Notes: generated from the letters alone by a model not told the origin. Positions 22,540 through 33,521 are shown, numbered from the stretch's first letter. The stretch is DNA of 64,000 nt from Forficula auricularia (GCA_024734495.1 JALMQS010000187.1:4220013-4284012); one strand, 5' to 3'. Numbers and translations: made by a program.

Positions 22540-23055
22540 AACCTACTTCAAAAAAGGAGAAGGTTCTCTATTCGACTGATTTTTTATTTTTTTTTTGTGT
22601 CTATGTTACCTCAAATCTCCGCCAATTGTGAACCGATTTTGAAAATTTTGTTTTGCATTGGATTCAGTCTAGCTTCCGATCGGTCCCCTTTTTTTCTTTG
22701 GTATTAGATCTTTTTCGTTAGGTTTGTTCAGGCCTAACTTCTTTGTTTAAGAACCGATTTCGATGATTCTTTGTTTATTGGAAAGGGGGTATCTTAGGGA
22801 TGGTGCCATATTAATTTGGTCAAGTTCTGATGATATGATCAAAGACGAAATAACGTAAATCTCCAATTTTTATGAGCAAATAATCGAAATTATGATAAAT
22901 AAAATCTTTTATAAAAAAATCTTATAACATTCATTTAAAACCCGCAAACGTTTCTTGATAATTTCTATATTTATGAATTGAATTTTATTATCATTTTCTG
23001 ATTCATTCGCCTGACGCTTTCTCTTATATGCATGCAAGGTATTATATTAAGTCAC
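22540..23055 (+). mobile_element. AACCGACTTC-type repeat, copy 1
   Basis: The start AACCTACTTCAAAAAAGGAG with GGTTCTCTATTCGACTGA is a diverged form of the AACCGACTTCAAAAAA repeat of arthropods. Internal landmarks: TGTGAACCGATTTTG, GAACCGATTTCGATGATTCT and GTCAAGTTCTGATGATATG. It ends near GCATGCAAGGTATTATATTA. A second copy, inverted and interrupted, lies at 61.48-62.93 kb. Confidence 0.7.
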
Positions 23056-23096
23056 TATTAATAACATCACTAAAAAGAGAAAAATAAAAATAATAT

Positions 23097-23512
23097 TTAT
23101 AAAAAAAAATTAAACCGACTTCAAAAAACTTAAATGCAACAAATAAAATAATAATAACTTAAAAATAAAATAAAATCCACTAAAATGTATAAAATAATTA
23201 TCTTATTTAGTTACAACTAAACGACGAAATATTAACACGAAATTACTTTTTAAAGTCGGTGCCAAACATATACATTTTATGAATCGCACTTGACGGATCT
23301 TAGTACGTTTGGCGGGTACGCTCGCTTATAGGTATAGTTTGTTTGGCACCGACTTCAAAAAGTAATTTCATGTTAATATTTCGTCGTTTAGTTGTAACTA
23401 AATAAGATAATTATTTTATACCTTTTAGTGGATTTTATTTTATTTTTAAGTTATTATTATTTTATTTGTTGCGTTTAAGTTTTTTGAAGTCGGTTTTATT
23501 TTATTTTTTTAT
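23097..23512. mobile_element. Foldback with AACCGACTTC ends
   Basis: Near-perfect inverted arms of about 165 bp: left begins AAACCGACTTCAAAAAACTT, right ends with its inverse. The central spacer is about 23270-23335 and is relatively GC-rich (GGCGGGTACGCTCGC). Very high arm identity implies recent formation or gene conversion. Confidence 0.85.
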
Positions 23513-23539
23513 AAAAATTATTTTTATTGAGTTTCTTTT

Positions 23540-24066
23540 TTTGAAGAAAGAAGGAATTTTTTCAAAAATCAACCCAGGTTAGGTAAATAACCATTATAAA
23601 ATAAAGAAGTGAATTTAATTTTATTTAGGAACGAATCAAAGATTTTAGTAGGAATATTTTTACATTGCATATCAGAGGGCCTCGTCCCCTCGGGAATCGA
23701 ACCCCAGCGCTAAGTAGCTTGCCGGGACGTTAGCCAAACCCTTAAGACGAATCTCTCTCGGGCATGCAACATATATAAGAAATAAATCAACAGATTTTTC
23801 ACCCCACACTAAAAACTTTTTTTCCGTTTAGCCTGATTTTTTGCTATCCCCTTCTAGTTGAAAGGAGAGAAAAATCTGTTGCTTTATTTCTTATATATGT
23901 TGCATATCGGAGAGAGATTTGTCTTAAGGAAAAAAAAATTGGCTCGGCAATCTAGTTAGCGCTTGGGTTCGATTCCCGAGGGATCGAAGCCTTCTAATAT
24001 GCAATGTAAAAATATTTCTACTAAAATCTTTGATTCGTTCCTAAATAAAATTAAATTCACTTCTTA
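23540..24066. mobile_element. Head-to-head SINE-like (family S2) palindrome
   Basis: Two copies of one family in inverted orientation. Each has a tRNA-like pol III B box (GGTTCGATTCC; minus-strand copy near 23693-23703, plus-strand copy near 23968-23978) and the tail AATATTTCTACTAAAATCTT followed by GATTCGTTCCTAAAT. The centre holds short inverted TCAACAGATTTTTC/GAAAAATCTGTTG. S2 fragments also lie at 22.5, 40.3, 41.8, 46.6, 49.6 and 50.1 kb. Confidence 0.7.
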
Positions 24067-24580
24067 ATTATTATTAATATTTTTATTTATTTTAATTCAC
24101 TCAAAAATGACAAAATCGAATTCAAAATTCTTACTTCAATATTATCCGGTTAGACTTGTGTTATCTTTTTGTACGATCAGTACGACATTTTTTAATTTTA
24201 TTCTTAAATTTGGCCGTCGTATGACCCCATAATTTTTAAGCACTATACTTATAGCACTACCATTTAATATTCCTATAGTTCTTAATTTTGTAGTTTAAAT
24301 TTACATTAAAATCCAAATAAAAAAAAAAAAAAAAATTACATTTGCTTTTAAATCAAAGTGAGCTTCAAAGGGACTGTTTTTAAGGAATTATTGTAGGTAC
24401 CTGTAGGGGTTTAGAAATAACTTTACCTAAAATTATGAAAAATTTCTATATATTTTCTCTCATTCCCTCATTATTAACGAAAAATAATAACAAATTTGAT
24501 ATATAAAGATTTTTAGAAGATATACACATTTTATTACTATCTTGCGGTCTCGTCACGGAGCGACCAGCTATTTAGATATT
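24067..24580. other. AT-rich non-coding DNA
   Basis: No recognised feature. Confidence 0.45.
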
Positions 24581-24584
24581 AATT

Positions 24585-25404
24585 TACAGGGTGTTTAGAA
24601 AAAGGGTTCCAAGACTTCAGGGGGTGATTGCCCACAACAAAATTAGATGAAAATTTCCAATAAACATAGGGCCAAAAACGCTTCGTTTTCTGTCTGGCCG
24701 CCATTTTTTTTAACGTCTATCTTGAGAACGGATGTAGATATCATTATGAAATTTGGTACACATGTACTTAACTATATTGTCTACTATTTAAAATAGTACC
24801 TAAATTTTATCTTGAAAATTTTCAAAATGGCGGCCATTTAAAATTTTTAATTGTGAATAAATTTTTAATCTTTCATTATATTAAAATTAGTATTATTAGA
24901 TATAATTTTACCCTATATTTATCAAGATCCGATAAAAAATAACTAAATTTGTGTAAGCGCCATTACTGGCTTTCCTAGACTGAATTTTGAGACCTACAAA
25001 TTTTGTCATAACTTTGTTATTTTTTATCGGATCTTGAAATATAAGATGTCATTTTGGTCACAATAAAAAGAATAACATTTTATCTAAAAATACTAATTTT
25101 AATAAAATGTAAGTTATTCACAATTAAAAATTTTAAATGACCGCTATTTTGAAAATTTTCAAGATAAAATTTAGGTACTTTTTTAAATAGTAGATAATGT
25201 AGTTAAGTACATGTGAACCAAATTCCATAAAGATAATATCTACATTCCTTCTCAAGATAGACGTTTTTATTTAAAAAAATAAAATGGCGGCCAGACAGAA
25301 AACGAAAGGATTTGGATCTATGTTTATTGGAACTTTTCATCTAATTTTGATGTGGGGAATCACGCACTGCAGTTTTGGAACTCTTTTTTCTAAATACCCT
25401 GTAT
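24585..25404. mobile_element. TA-flanked foldback, 820 bp (family ACAGGGT)
   Basis: Ends TACAGGGTGTTTAGAAAAAG and the inverse of TTCTAAATACCCTGTA. Arms of about 350 bp include GGCGGCCATTTAAAATTTTT and its inverse. The central spacer (about 24960-25010) has GCGCCATTACTGGC. TA at both ends fits a TA target duplication, as in Tc1/mariner-type elements. No transposase. Confidence 0.8.
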
Positions 25405-26160
25405 ATGTATAAAATGGTGCTGACAAGACACAAGGGTATGCGAGTCGGACTCGCACTTGTCCGACTTTCGTCTAATTTATCCAAGAGGCAGTATTGACTG
25501 TTTGCGCTTGATATTGTGTATTCACATACATTAATTTTTAGGAATCTATGAGAACTGTATCAAGTTTTGTTAGGTATATTAATTTAATATATTTATTTCC
25601 AAAACGAAAAAAAGTGGTAATTTTAAAAATATTATGTAAGTTAAATCTACTGTTGCGATAAAAATATTTTCTAAAAGTATTGATCTCTTCTCTGTTTTGT
25701 CTATTGCATTGCTAATCGATTGCGAATAAATATCTATAATAGAGATCTTAAGATACAATTATCTGGCATTTATCCAGACTTTCCACCTCTAAGCTAATTA
25801 CCCAGCTATAATGTTCTATTTCGAAATAAATGACATTGATTAGAATAAAAATAATCATTTTATATCTAATTCTTACATTAAGCTTCATAAAAGTAGGAAT
25901 ATAATTTGTTTATAGCTATTTTTTACATTTATTAAGAAGAGAAATTTCTTGTTTCCATTAGTTCACCCTTTATAATAATACATGTCAGGGACGTTCCTAG
26001 GGGAGGGTCAAAGGTTTCCCCCCCACTCAAATTCTCCACGTTTCACTATTTTCCGAGACCAAAAGAGTTTTATTATTATTATTTTTGTTATTCAGCTCCA
26101 TAATAAATATTAAATAAATCAATTTTTCAAGGGAAAATCAACAATAATACTAAATGTTAT
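25405..26160. other. AT-rich non-coding DNA
   Basis: No gene. A G/C-run patch (GGGGAGGGTCAAAGG...CCCCCCC) at about 25998-26028 resembles the end of a GC-run MITE. Confidence 0.4.
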
Positions 26161-26169
26161 ATTAAACGA

Positions 26170-26222
26170 TCAATAGAAACGTTGCGCTGTTTTATTATAG
26201 CTTCTTCAGGCTCTATAAAGAA
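26170..26222 (-). ncRNA. Decayed hammerhead motif next to Penelope relic
   Basis: The minus strand has CTGAAGA (26209-26203), a weak AGC/GC-type stem II, then GCAACG instead of GAAACG. One core A is replaced, so activity is unlikely. It lies 3' of the Penelope frame, where terminal-repeat ribozymes occur in that family. Confidence 0.5.
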
Positions 26223-26314
26223 ACTTATACAGAAAAGAAAAAAATTTATTAATTGTTTTTATAAATTAAAAAATACAAATCTTTTATAAAAAACAATCTT
26301 AAACATGTTTATTC

Positions 26315-26358
26315 AAAGTCAAACGTTTCGGGAGAATTTCTCCCTTTTTCAATGACAA
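26315..26358 (-). ncRNA. Second decayed hammerhead motif
   Basis: The minus strand reads TTGAAAAAGGGAGAAATTCT then CCCGAAACGTTTGAC. Stem II (GGGAG/CTCCC) and GAAACG are good; the CTGANGA box is TTGAAAA. It probably belongs to a different ribozyme lineage than its neighbour. Confidence 0.45.
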
Positions 26359-26374
26359 AATTTTTTCAAAAAAA

Positions 26375-26590
26375 GAAAACAAATGTTGGTTTTTTTTTGG
26401 CTTTTCGGCCTTTCTAGCCATAAGCCTAATTACGATACTAGTTATATATTTTTTTTTAAATTTGTCTCTACCCCCGGGTGTCAGATTTTAGCTGGATGCC
26501 TCGAGTCAGATTCGAACCCGGGTCCCCTGGTTAGCTCGCTGTCACGCAACCGCCTAATGTTGGTTGCTCTAGAATTTAGAAAGCAACACT
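26375..26590 (-). mobile_element. tRNA-derived SINE (family S1)
   Basis: On the minus strand, a head with B box GGTTCGAATC, then CTCGAGGCATC, AGCTAAAATCTGACA and GGTAGAGACAAATTT, then the diagnostic tail GGCTAGAAAGGCCGAAAAGC before an A-run (plus-strand T/TTTGGCTTTTC at about 26390). Other copies: 38.2, 51.7 and 60.5 kb. It sits inside the Penelope 3' flank. Confidence 0.85.
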
Positions 26591-26689
26591 AAGATATTAA
26601 ATATTTTTATAAATAGACAATTGAACAGATTGTCCTGGTGACCAGATTACCTTTAAATAAAAATATAAATATTCATGAAAATTAATTTT

Positions 26690-27830
26690 ACTCTAAAAAT
26701 TTTTGTAAACATTCGAAAAATAATCCATATCTGACCTTTTATTAATCAAATTTTTGGTATTTAAAATTTCGATCATTTCCAAAATTAATATTTTTTCTAA
26801 GTTATATTCTTTATCTAAAATTTTGGGATTTGAAAAGTTAAAATCGTATTTAAGGTGAGTAGAATGGTTAGCCAGCATTGTGCATTCGGAATTTTTCATT
26901 CTAATTGAATATTCATGCTCGTAAATCCGAGATTTTAAGTATTGTTTAGTCTATCTTATATATGTTCCGTCACAATTTAAGCAACCAATTTTATAAACTA
27001 AATTATTTTGATTCAAAAGAGGATCTCTGTCTTTTAATTTTGAAAATAGGAATGATAACGAATTAGTAGGTTTGAAGGTAGCATGAATATTATGAATAAA
27101 TAATATTTTTTTAATATATTCGGATAATCCTTTTATATATGGGAAAGAGATGTATCTTAAATTTTCTTTGTCAATGTCACTATTATTTTGATTAGAGTTA
27201 AAGGTTTTTTTAATAGAGAGTCGACACAGGATTCTTTATAACTATTATTAATTAATGTTTTTTTAATAATTTCCAAATTTCCGGCGTGAAATTTTTCTTT
27301 TGATAATCTCAAAGTTCTATTCATTTGTCCAATAATTAATGACTTTTTTGACATTTAGGATGGCTAGACAAAAAATTTAGATACCTTCCAGACCATGTTA
27401 GTTTACAAAACCAATTTATCTAAACTATTATCTTCTAATCTTATAATTTTCATATCTAAAAAACTTAATGAATTATTATTTTCTTTTTCAAATGTGAATT
27501 GTAATTTTTTATGAAAACTATTAAAAAATTTTAACGTACTTTCAATTTTATTGTAAGACAATGGAATAAAAATATCATCAACATATCTTTCATAGAAATG
27601 TATATTGAAAGGTATTTGATCAATTACCGAATTTTCTAAATGTTGCATAACTATCTCAGAAATTATAGGAGATGTTTTTTCACCCATGGGAACTCCAAAT
27701 GTTTAGCTACAAAATTTAATATTATATGAAAAAAAGAAGAGTTCAAAATTAATTCTAAATGGAAATATTTTATATATACTATCACATTGATCAATTTTTT
27801 TCTAAACACTTTGTAGGTTCACTTAGCTTT
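26690..27830 (-). pseudogene. Penelope-like element: RT core plus GIY-YIG endonuclease, decayed
   Basis: Minus-strand frames: 27687-27403 carries the RT palm. GVPMGEKTSPIISEIVMQHL corresponds to the Penelope MGSPLSPIIA-type block and RYVDDIF holds the catalytic YVDD. 27354-27157 covers the thumb/linker (NRTLRLSKEKFHAGNLEII). 27010-26880 holds VYKIGCLNCDGTYIR, then an in-frame stop, then TKQYLKSRIYEHE, matching the GIY-YIG nuclease start; 26899-26693 continues it (LANHSTHLKYDFNF, KILDKEYN, LEMIEI). RT and C-terminal GIY-YIG together are diagnostic of Penelope-like elements. 5' truncated near 27.83 kb, with stops and frameshifts. It is the only possible source protein for the HHR elements seen here, and it is dead. 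Confidence 0.9.
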
Positions 27831-28265
27831 GCCATTTAATTATACATATAAAGATTTGAATACACTTTATTCACACAACATCAATATTTAGAAATACAAT
27901 ATTTTAATATCTAATTGGACCTTAGTGTAACTGAGAAAAATCTGGGTAAGTAAAAGCCAACGGACCATCTGAGAGAACAAATGTTCAGGCTCATAAAAAT
28001 TACAATTTTAAAAAATGAAATGTATCTTCTATCTTTTTTTAAATAGATACCACTGAAAATTGTATTTAGATACAAATATATTTTTTTTAAATATCTATAT
28101 ATATAGAACTATAGATATAATAGTTAAAAATTTATTAAGATGCTGTATCTAACTACTTGAATAATTCTCTTTGGGATTATACATGATTGAAAGCCTGGTT
28201 GACTATCTCTTAGGGGCTTCCAAAGATGAGCTTTTGAAGAAAATTAAAAAATAAAACTGATAATA
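27831..28265. other. AT-rich non-coding DNA
   Basis: No recognised feature. Confidence 0.4.
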
Positions 28266-28269
28266 GTAT

Positions 28270-28562
28270 AATGTGTAGTGGGTTGAAGGAGTTATTTAGC
28301 CAAAGCAAAGATTCCAATAAAATTCTCACAGAATAAAGACGTTTCGGTCTGAATGTATTGGGCCTACTTCAGTTAATGGGAATTAAACACATATTACCAT
28401 AAGTACATGTGATTGTTCCTGGTTTTGTAAACAATAAGAGATTTAATTTAATATATTTAGTGTTGTGCTATAGCCCAAGATTCAGAGATGAACCTTGCAT
28501 TGGCTGAATAAATCCTTAAACCCACTACAAATTTATCACAGCCACGATCTCCAAAAACAAAA
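28270..28562 (-). mobile_element. Lineage-4 HHR element, old copy
   Basis: Shares GGTTGAAGGAG...TTAGCCAAAGCAAAGATTCC at one end and TTTATCACAGCCACGATCTC at the other with the younger copies at 31.7 and 35.96 kb. It carries one decayed ribozyme. Confidence 0.65.
28330..28384 (-). ncRNA. Decayed hammerhead, lineage 4
   Basis: The minus strand reads CTGAAGT (core A replaced by T), an imperfect GGCC/GACC stem II, GAAACGTC and TTTATTC. The A-to-T change in the core should inactivate it. Confidence 0.55.
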
Positions 28563-28817
28563 TATTATGTATTCCAAGAACTGATAATCCCTGGTTCTAA
28601 AACAAAATGAGGCTTTCGCCGGACTACTTCAATAACAAGCAGGTATGGATCGACCACAAACTACGACCACGAACTCAAAGAGAAACCCCATTGAAAATTA
28701 ACATCTAAAATCCATTCTTACATCAGTACTTTCAACATCAACACACTGATACAATGACCTTCTCAGCTGTCCAGAATCCACTATCACGGGAAAAACTCAT
28801 GGACACATCTGCAAACT

Positions 28818-29512
28818 TAAGGTAGTTGTATCACCAAATGCATTTTCTTAGAATTTTTTTGAAATTTAGATAGATTATTATTTAAATAATTTTACATCGA
28901 TTGGGGGCAAAACGAAATTTATGAACAATATAGTTCCGGAGATATTAAATTTCAAAGATAGAGTTTTTCAGATTCTTATACGTAATACTGGAAAGTTTAA
29001 ATACATATATAATTATAATTAAGAAACTCTTCTTATGATTGTTATAAACAACTAAAGTAACATTAAACAATAACTAATAAATTTTTTAAGAAAATTTTAA
29101 CTCATAGTTACAACACTGTTTCTGAGATAATAATTAATAAATAATGAAAAATTTAAACTAAAAACAAGCTGGCAACAAAGCATTTATTTAACCTAAAAAG
29201 TGGGTTAACTTTACTATTTTTTTGACGTTTTTTCGCTTCAGCCATTGTCGCAACAGCTTTCAATATCTTATTTAAGAAGTTTTTGTTTTATAAATCTTCC
29301 TTTATAATTTACTTTACCTGACATTTCTATGATAAAATATATACAAGCTCGGACAGTGTTGCCAGATTTGTATAACGAGCACGGAATTGGCTAGTAGTGG
29401 TGCAAAAACATCAAAAAGTTTTGGGCCTATGAATTATGATTCCTTATTGTCTGTACTATATACTCTACAATTAACTTTTTGCTACTATTGTCGCGATACA
29501 ACTATCTTAAGA
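28818..29512. mobile_element. Element with CTTAAGGTAGTTGTATC ends
   Basis: Inverse ends CTTAAGGTAGTTGTATCACC and CGATACAACTATCTTAAG bound about 695 bp of AT-rich DNA. The left 150 bp is repeated at 3325-3480. No frame or clear target duplication. Confidence 0.65.
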
Positions 29513-29654
29513 AGATACAAAAAAACGTATTGAGAAGATGTATTATTGCGGAGTTAAGGAAGAATCTTTGTCCAAAATTCTTTGAGGAGACTTTGCGGGA
29601 CCCTATAGGGATTCATACTCAACTAATAATAATAATGTTGTATCATTCCCGTCC

Positions 29655-29800
29655 ATAATAAATTTGTAACAGGAATAGCAGGGAATTGGACAAAAATTAA
29701 AAACACAGAGTTTTTATTAAATGACCCATTTAATAAAAACTATATGCTTTTAATTTTTGTCCACTTCGCTGCTATTCCTGTTACAATTAGAATAATATGT
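29655..29800. mobile_element. Small hairpin element
   Basis: Inverse arms GTAACAGGAATAGCAGGGAA and its complement (right arm about 29755-29786) plus internal TGGACAAAAATTAAAA form a hairpin of about 120 bp. Confidence 0.7.
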
Positions 29801-29814
29801 ATTTATGATATGGA

Positions 29815-30325
29815 TCTTACTTTTCAATGATTAATAATGAATTAATGATTAATCATTTTTTGAATGTGTGTTTTTTTAAGTTAAATGCCAATAGACTGTC
29901 AACTCAAAAGTTCGATCCGATCAATAGCCCTGCTTTTGTGGGCGCCCCTTTAAGTCTGCCCACAGACTTAAGGCTACAGGTGGAAAACCATAACGAGTTT
30001 TATCACCATTAAACCAATTGAAATTGTATTTTTAATACATCCGCGCGCACTTGACTTTTCCGGATTTGTTATACTGAATTCCAGACACATAATTAAACGT
30101 ACCATTTATCTTTTCCTTTTTTGTAGGACATCAGAGTTTTGTTCTAATCTAAACAACAAATGATGACGTTTTGATTATATGACTGATGATTTGGGAAAAA
30201 TTGAATTAGCCATGTGTAAATAAATGATATTTCATATTAAATGCAAAAGTTTTGTGTTTTTTTCTGTAACTTATTTCAACGAAGACAGGGATTGGCTTAA
30301 GGAATTTATTTTTATAATTATAAAT
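29815..30325. other. Mixed DNA, no supported gene
   Basis: A less AT-rich patch at 29890-30010 contains short direct and inverse AAGTCTGCCCACAGACTTAA (a small palindrome). Frames are short and unrecognised. Confidence 0.4.
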
Positions 30326-30329
30326 ATAA

Positions 30330-30712
30330 TGGTGTCAGGGAAAAGGGCCCTTATCTTCACCTACCAGTTTTTTAAGGAATGGCAAAAATGTGACTTAAAT
30401 GTGGGTATAATTTTTGATTACATATTTGAATTCAGCAACAATTTTCCATTCGGAATAGTATAATAGCGAGGGTAAAAATGGGAGAAATGCCCTATTTTTG
30501 TCTGCTTAAAAATTGTCGAAATTTAAACAGCTATAACTCAAAACTACGTTTTTACTTCTATATATTGAAAAATTCATAAATGACACAATTTTTGGAATTT
30601 TCGGGCGGAACCAAAAGCGTTTTGTTCAGTTGTTTCTCTAGATACAGGAGAGACCATTAGCTCGATTTTGACTACGTGAAGATAAGAGCCCTTTTCCCTG
30701 ACACCATCACAA
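30330..30712. mobile_element. Inverted-repeat element with GTGTCAGGG ends
   Basis: Left GGTGTCAGGGAAAAGGGCCC followed by TTATCTTCAC, right GTGAAGATAAGAGCCC followed by TTTTCCCTGACACC. The 380-bp span has no protein signature; overlapping frames on both strands are hydrophobic or short. Confidence 0.7.
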
Positions 30713-31054
30713 ATAATGATATTATACGCATCTATTATTATTACATGTAATTTGATAAATTTTAACGGGGTTGTTGACACATTTTATTTGAATGGATATA
30801 ATTATATTTAATAGAAATTTTCATCTACCTACATACACTTGAATAATTATTCACTCTCTTTAAGATGCTGGTTAACTTTCTAATGATAAAATTATAATTT
30901 ATTACATACCTGTAGATTTTATGTTCAAAATATTATCAGACTTCTTATATGATAAACATTCAAGAAGGTGTAACACTTATTATAGTATGAGATTAGCTTT
31001 TGTACTCCACCCTGAGAAAATACGGCCAAGTCCCAGTCGAAGAACGAATCGAGA

Positions 31055-31337
31055 GCACTGGCGTAGCCAGAAAATTTATATAAGGGGGGAGGGGGGGTCA
31101 ATCCTTAAAGAAAAATATTTAGTGGGAATGTTTTTTATTAAAACAAATAGGTACTTCAAGAAATTAAAAAAAAAGAACATAATTCTTGATTGAACATATG
31201 AAATATATTTAATTACGGTTAGTTTGCCATAAGAAACGGTTTGTCGTTGCCGTTACTCTTTCCATGAACCCTTCCCTTATGGGGGGGGTTCTGACCCCCC
31301 CCCCCCCCCCCCCTCCGCCGTCGTGACTATGCCCCTA
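31055..31337. mobile_element. GC-run MITE (GGCGTAGCC type)
   Basis: Starts ACTGGCGTAGCCAGAAAAT followed by a G-run (31083-31099). It ends with a C-run (about 31297-31313) and GACTATGCCCCT, roughly inverse to the start. Similar G-run/C-run structures occur at 54.49-54.78 and 56.06-56.22 kb. Confidence 0.6.
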
Positions 31338-31339
31338 AT

Positions 31340-31714
31340 CAGAGTTCCTACTTTATAACTTCCAAAATACTTAACATTTATTGAATTCAATCTTATTTTA
31401 TGTAGATAAGAATGGAATGAGAGAATATGTGGAATTTTTTCACAAATTTAAGTTAAGCCATTTATAAATAGGAAAAACAGAAAAAATTAAGATATAGATG
31501 GACAATTTGAGACTCTCTCATACTGTCTGTCAATTTTCAAAAAATTTATCTTAATCTTTCTTAAAGAGATTTATTTTTGCAGGAATTCCCACCTCAAACT
31601 CAATGATTTTTTTATTTTTATTTCCATAAAAAATTCGAACCTCCCAAAAACAATAATTAGATTAAAATTTTAATACGATTTTTAACTTTGGGGAAAATAA
31701 ATACACATAACTTG
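31340..31714. other. AT-rich non-coding DNA
   Basis: No recognised feature. Confidence 0.4.
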
Positions 31715-31955
31715 TAAATGTACTAAATGAAGAAGAAGGTATCAGCCAAAGATGGAATCACTTGGCTCAATAAAACACCTAAAATAAGACGTTTCGGCCT
31801 GAATTTTATTTGCCCATCTTCAGTCAATTAGGAGTTATACACAAAATGCGGTACACATATGTGGTGTTTTATTGAACCCAGTGATTCCATCTTTGGCTGA
31901 TACCTCCTCCTTCATTTAGTACAGTTTCATCACAGCCACGAACTCTAACAAAATT
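31715..31955 (-). mobile_element. Lineage-4 HHR element
   Basis: Begins ACTAAATGAAGAAGAAGG followed by TATCAGCCAAAGATGGAATC, and ends with the inverse of that block (about 31881-31920) plus TTTCATCACAGCCACGAACT. Arms form a foldback; the ribozyme is in the left part on the minus strand. Confidence 0.75.
31778..31832 (-). ncRNA. Hammerhead ribozyme with ACGU stem III, lineage 4
   Basis: Minus strand: CTGAAGA (31823-31817), stem II GGGC/GGCC (one mismatch) with a long AU-rich loop, GAAA (31795-31792), CGTC (31791-31788). Stem I has outer CCTAA/TTAGG pairs and an internal loop, a common type I arrangement. Confidence 0.75.
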
Positions 31956-31959
31956 CATA

Positions 31960-32378
31960 ATTTGTAAATTTCATGTTTGTTTCTTATTTAACTAATGATC
32001 TACATTGCTCTGACAGACAGACATGCAGACATTGTGACACCACTAATAGAGTTCTGTTTTACTTTTGAACGGAATCCTAAAAATGTCTGTCAACACAGAT
32101 CGGTTGAAATGTTTGTCTCATTGTAGAAAAAAGAAAGAAAAATTTCAGGAATTTTGGGTTCAGCATTAAGTCGAATTTTATCATCCCAGATAACACACTC
32201 GCTCTAGAATATGTCTTCAGATCTTTTCTGATATTTTATCTCATATCTTAATATTATTTTCAAAGATGACTTTAAGATGTCTTCTACACAATATGACAAA
32301 TCCTCTTTAAGAATGTTCTACAATTTATCTTAAAGACATCTTTGAAATTAAGCTTTTGGGATAAAATACCAATTAATT
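31960..32378. other. AT-rich non-coding DNA
   Basis: No gene. TAAGATGTCTTCTACA and TTAAAGACATCTTTGAAA form weak short inverted repeats near 32271-32345. Confidence 0.4.
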
Positions 32379-32741
32379 ATACACTGTGGTGCAAAAAAAG
32401 TTTAGTTTTTTCAAATAATTTCCAGAAAAAACATATTTTATTTAGACTTTTAATACATTCTGTGATTGAACAAATATTTTTAAATATTTTTAAAGTGAAA
32501 ACAATGCATTACTTTAATTTAAACCCTTTAAAATTAAATTTATCTAAACTAGCATACATTTTCAGGTTTGAAATCTGATCCCTTTATTGAATTGTATTAA
32601 ATGACTATCGTCTAATATCGAATTAAATTCAATATTTTAATGTTTATCAGTTCGATTTGAATATCTCATCTTTTAATTTAATTTCATTTGAAATATTGTC
32701 TATAAACCGAGAAAGTAGCTCAAGCTATAGCTCTAATAAAT

Positions 32742-32981
32742 TAAATTGAAAGTTTTTTGCCGAGAGTAGCAGAAGTTTTATATATTGAAGGAGACAATAA
32801 AAGAGTGTGTCTTCTGCTGGAATTATAAATTTTATGAAAGATTTTAAACTTTCATTCATAAATTAATTCCTGTGAATACATTGTAATAGAGTGATGAAGA
32901 GGGTAAAGCCCTCGAAACTATAGTCTCGTTATAAATAAATAAAATTCCAGCAGAAGACACACTCTTTTATTGTCTCCTTCA
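32742..32981 (+). mobile_element. Lineage-3 HHR element inserted in Tc1 relic
   Basis: A 240-bp insertion flanked by perfect AGCTCTAATAAAT (32729-32741 and 32982-32994). Ends carry GAAGGAGACAATAAAAGAGT...CTTCTGCTGGAATT and its inverse, so the element folds back. Removing it restores a continuous Tc1 HTH reading frame. Confidence 0.85.
32880..32930 (+). ncRNA. Hammerhead motif with mutated C3, lineage 3
   Basis: GTGATGA (32891-32897) replaces CTGATGA. Stem II GAGGG/CCCTC, GAAA (32914-32917) and CTATAGTC are intact. The C-to-G change affects a core base and should disable it, unlike its relative at 33.65 kb. Confidence 0.65.
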
Positions 32982-33339
32982 AGCTCTAATAAATGATGGA
33001 AGATCGTATCGGTATGTAAAGCATCGGTTGGAAGTATCCACAGAGCTGGAAAACGATATAGAGAAACAAATTCTTATGCCAGGAGACCGGGATCTGGTCG
33101 AATTAGAGCTTCAAATGAGAGAGATGACCGATTCATTCTATTGGAGGTAATGAGGGATAAATGTACAGCAGCTCAAATTCAACACCGCCTTCTACAAACT
33201 CGACAAGTCAACCTAAGTGTGTGGTCTATCAAAAGAATTAGGGTTGATGTCAAAGAGACCGGCGACAGGCCCTCTTTTGACACCGAATCACCGATTCAAT
33301 CTAAGTGTTCCACTTTTTTTGTACCACAGTATATAAAAT

Positions 33340-33415
33340 AGCGCTAGTGTGGCGGAGAAAAATAGTTCATTGATCCTACATTTAAAGTAGAGTAATTTAA
33401 AAATATTTTTAGTAT
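33340..33415 (+). repeat. Dispersed GGAGAAAAATAGTT repeat
   Basis: Matches 12.62-12.68 and 13.09-13.14 kb. Confidence 0.5.
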
Positions 33416-33521
33416 TATTATATTTTAATTTTTTTTAATAAAAAAAGATTGTAAGATCATTTGAAAAAATTATTATAAAGGATTTTATTAGATAATGAAT
33501 TTTTATGATTTATTTTTTTAA

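Larger units (their letters stand above)
32382..33331 (+). pseudogene. Tc1-like transposon with transposase N-terminus, internally deleted
   Basis: Ends CACTGTGGTGCAAAAAAAGT (32382 on) and the inverse of ACTTTTTTTGTACCACAGT are flanked by TA (32380-32381; 33332-33333). The coding part (about 32706-33290, ignoring the nested 240-bp insert) has the paired HTH of Tc1 transposases: IALINDGRSYRYV around the insertion site, then ASNERDDRFI, MRDKCTAAQIQHRLLQTRQV and SVWSIKRI. The DDE catalytic domain is missing, so this is a deletion derivative. Frame changes occur in the first helix region. The nested HHR element shows the Tc1 copy is older. Confidence 0.8.

Noticed and set aside
22825..22865. CTGATGA followed by GAAA in the AACCGACTTC repeat (also 62.52-62.56 kb, minus)
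   Set aside because: The intervening bases form no stem II and stem I pairing is absent, so this is not a hammerhead.
23690..23770. Possible tRNA gene with a perfect B box
   Set aside because: No cloverleaf with matching acceptor stem; the sequence is repeated as part of SINE family S2.
30180..30200. CTGATGATTTGGG box
   Set aside because: No GAAA with complementary stem downstream.
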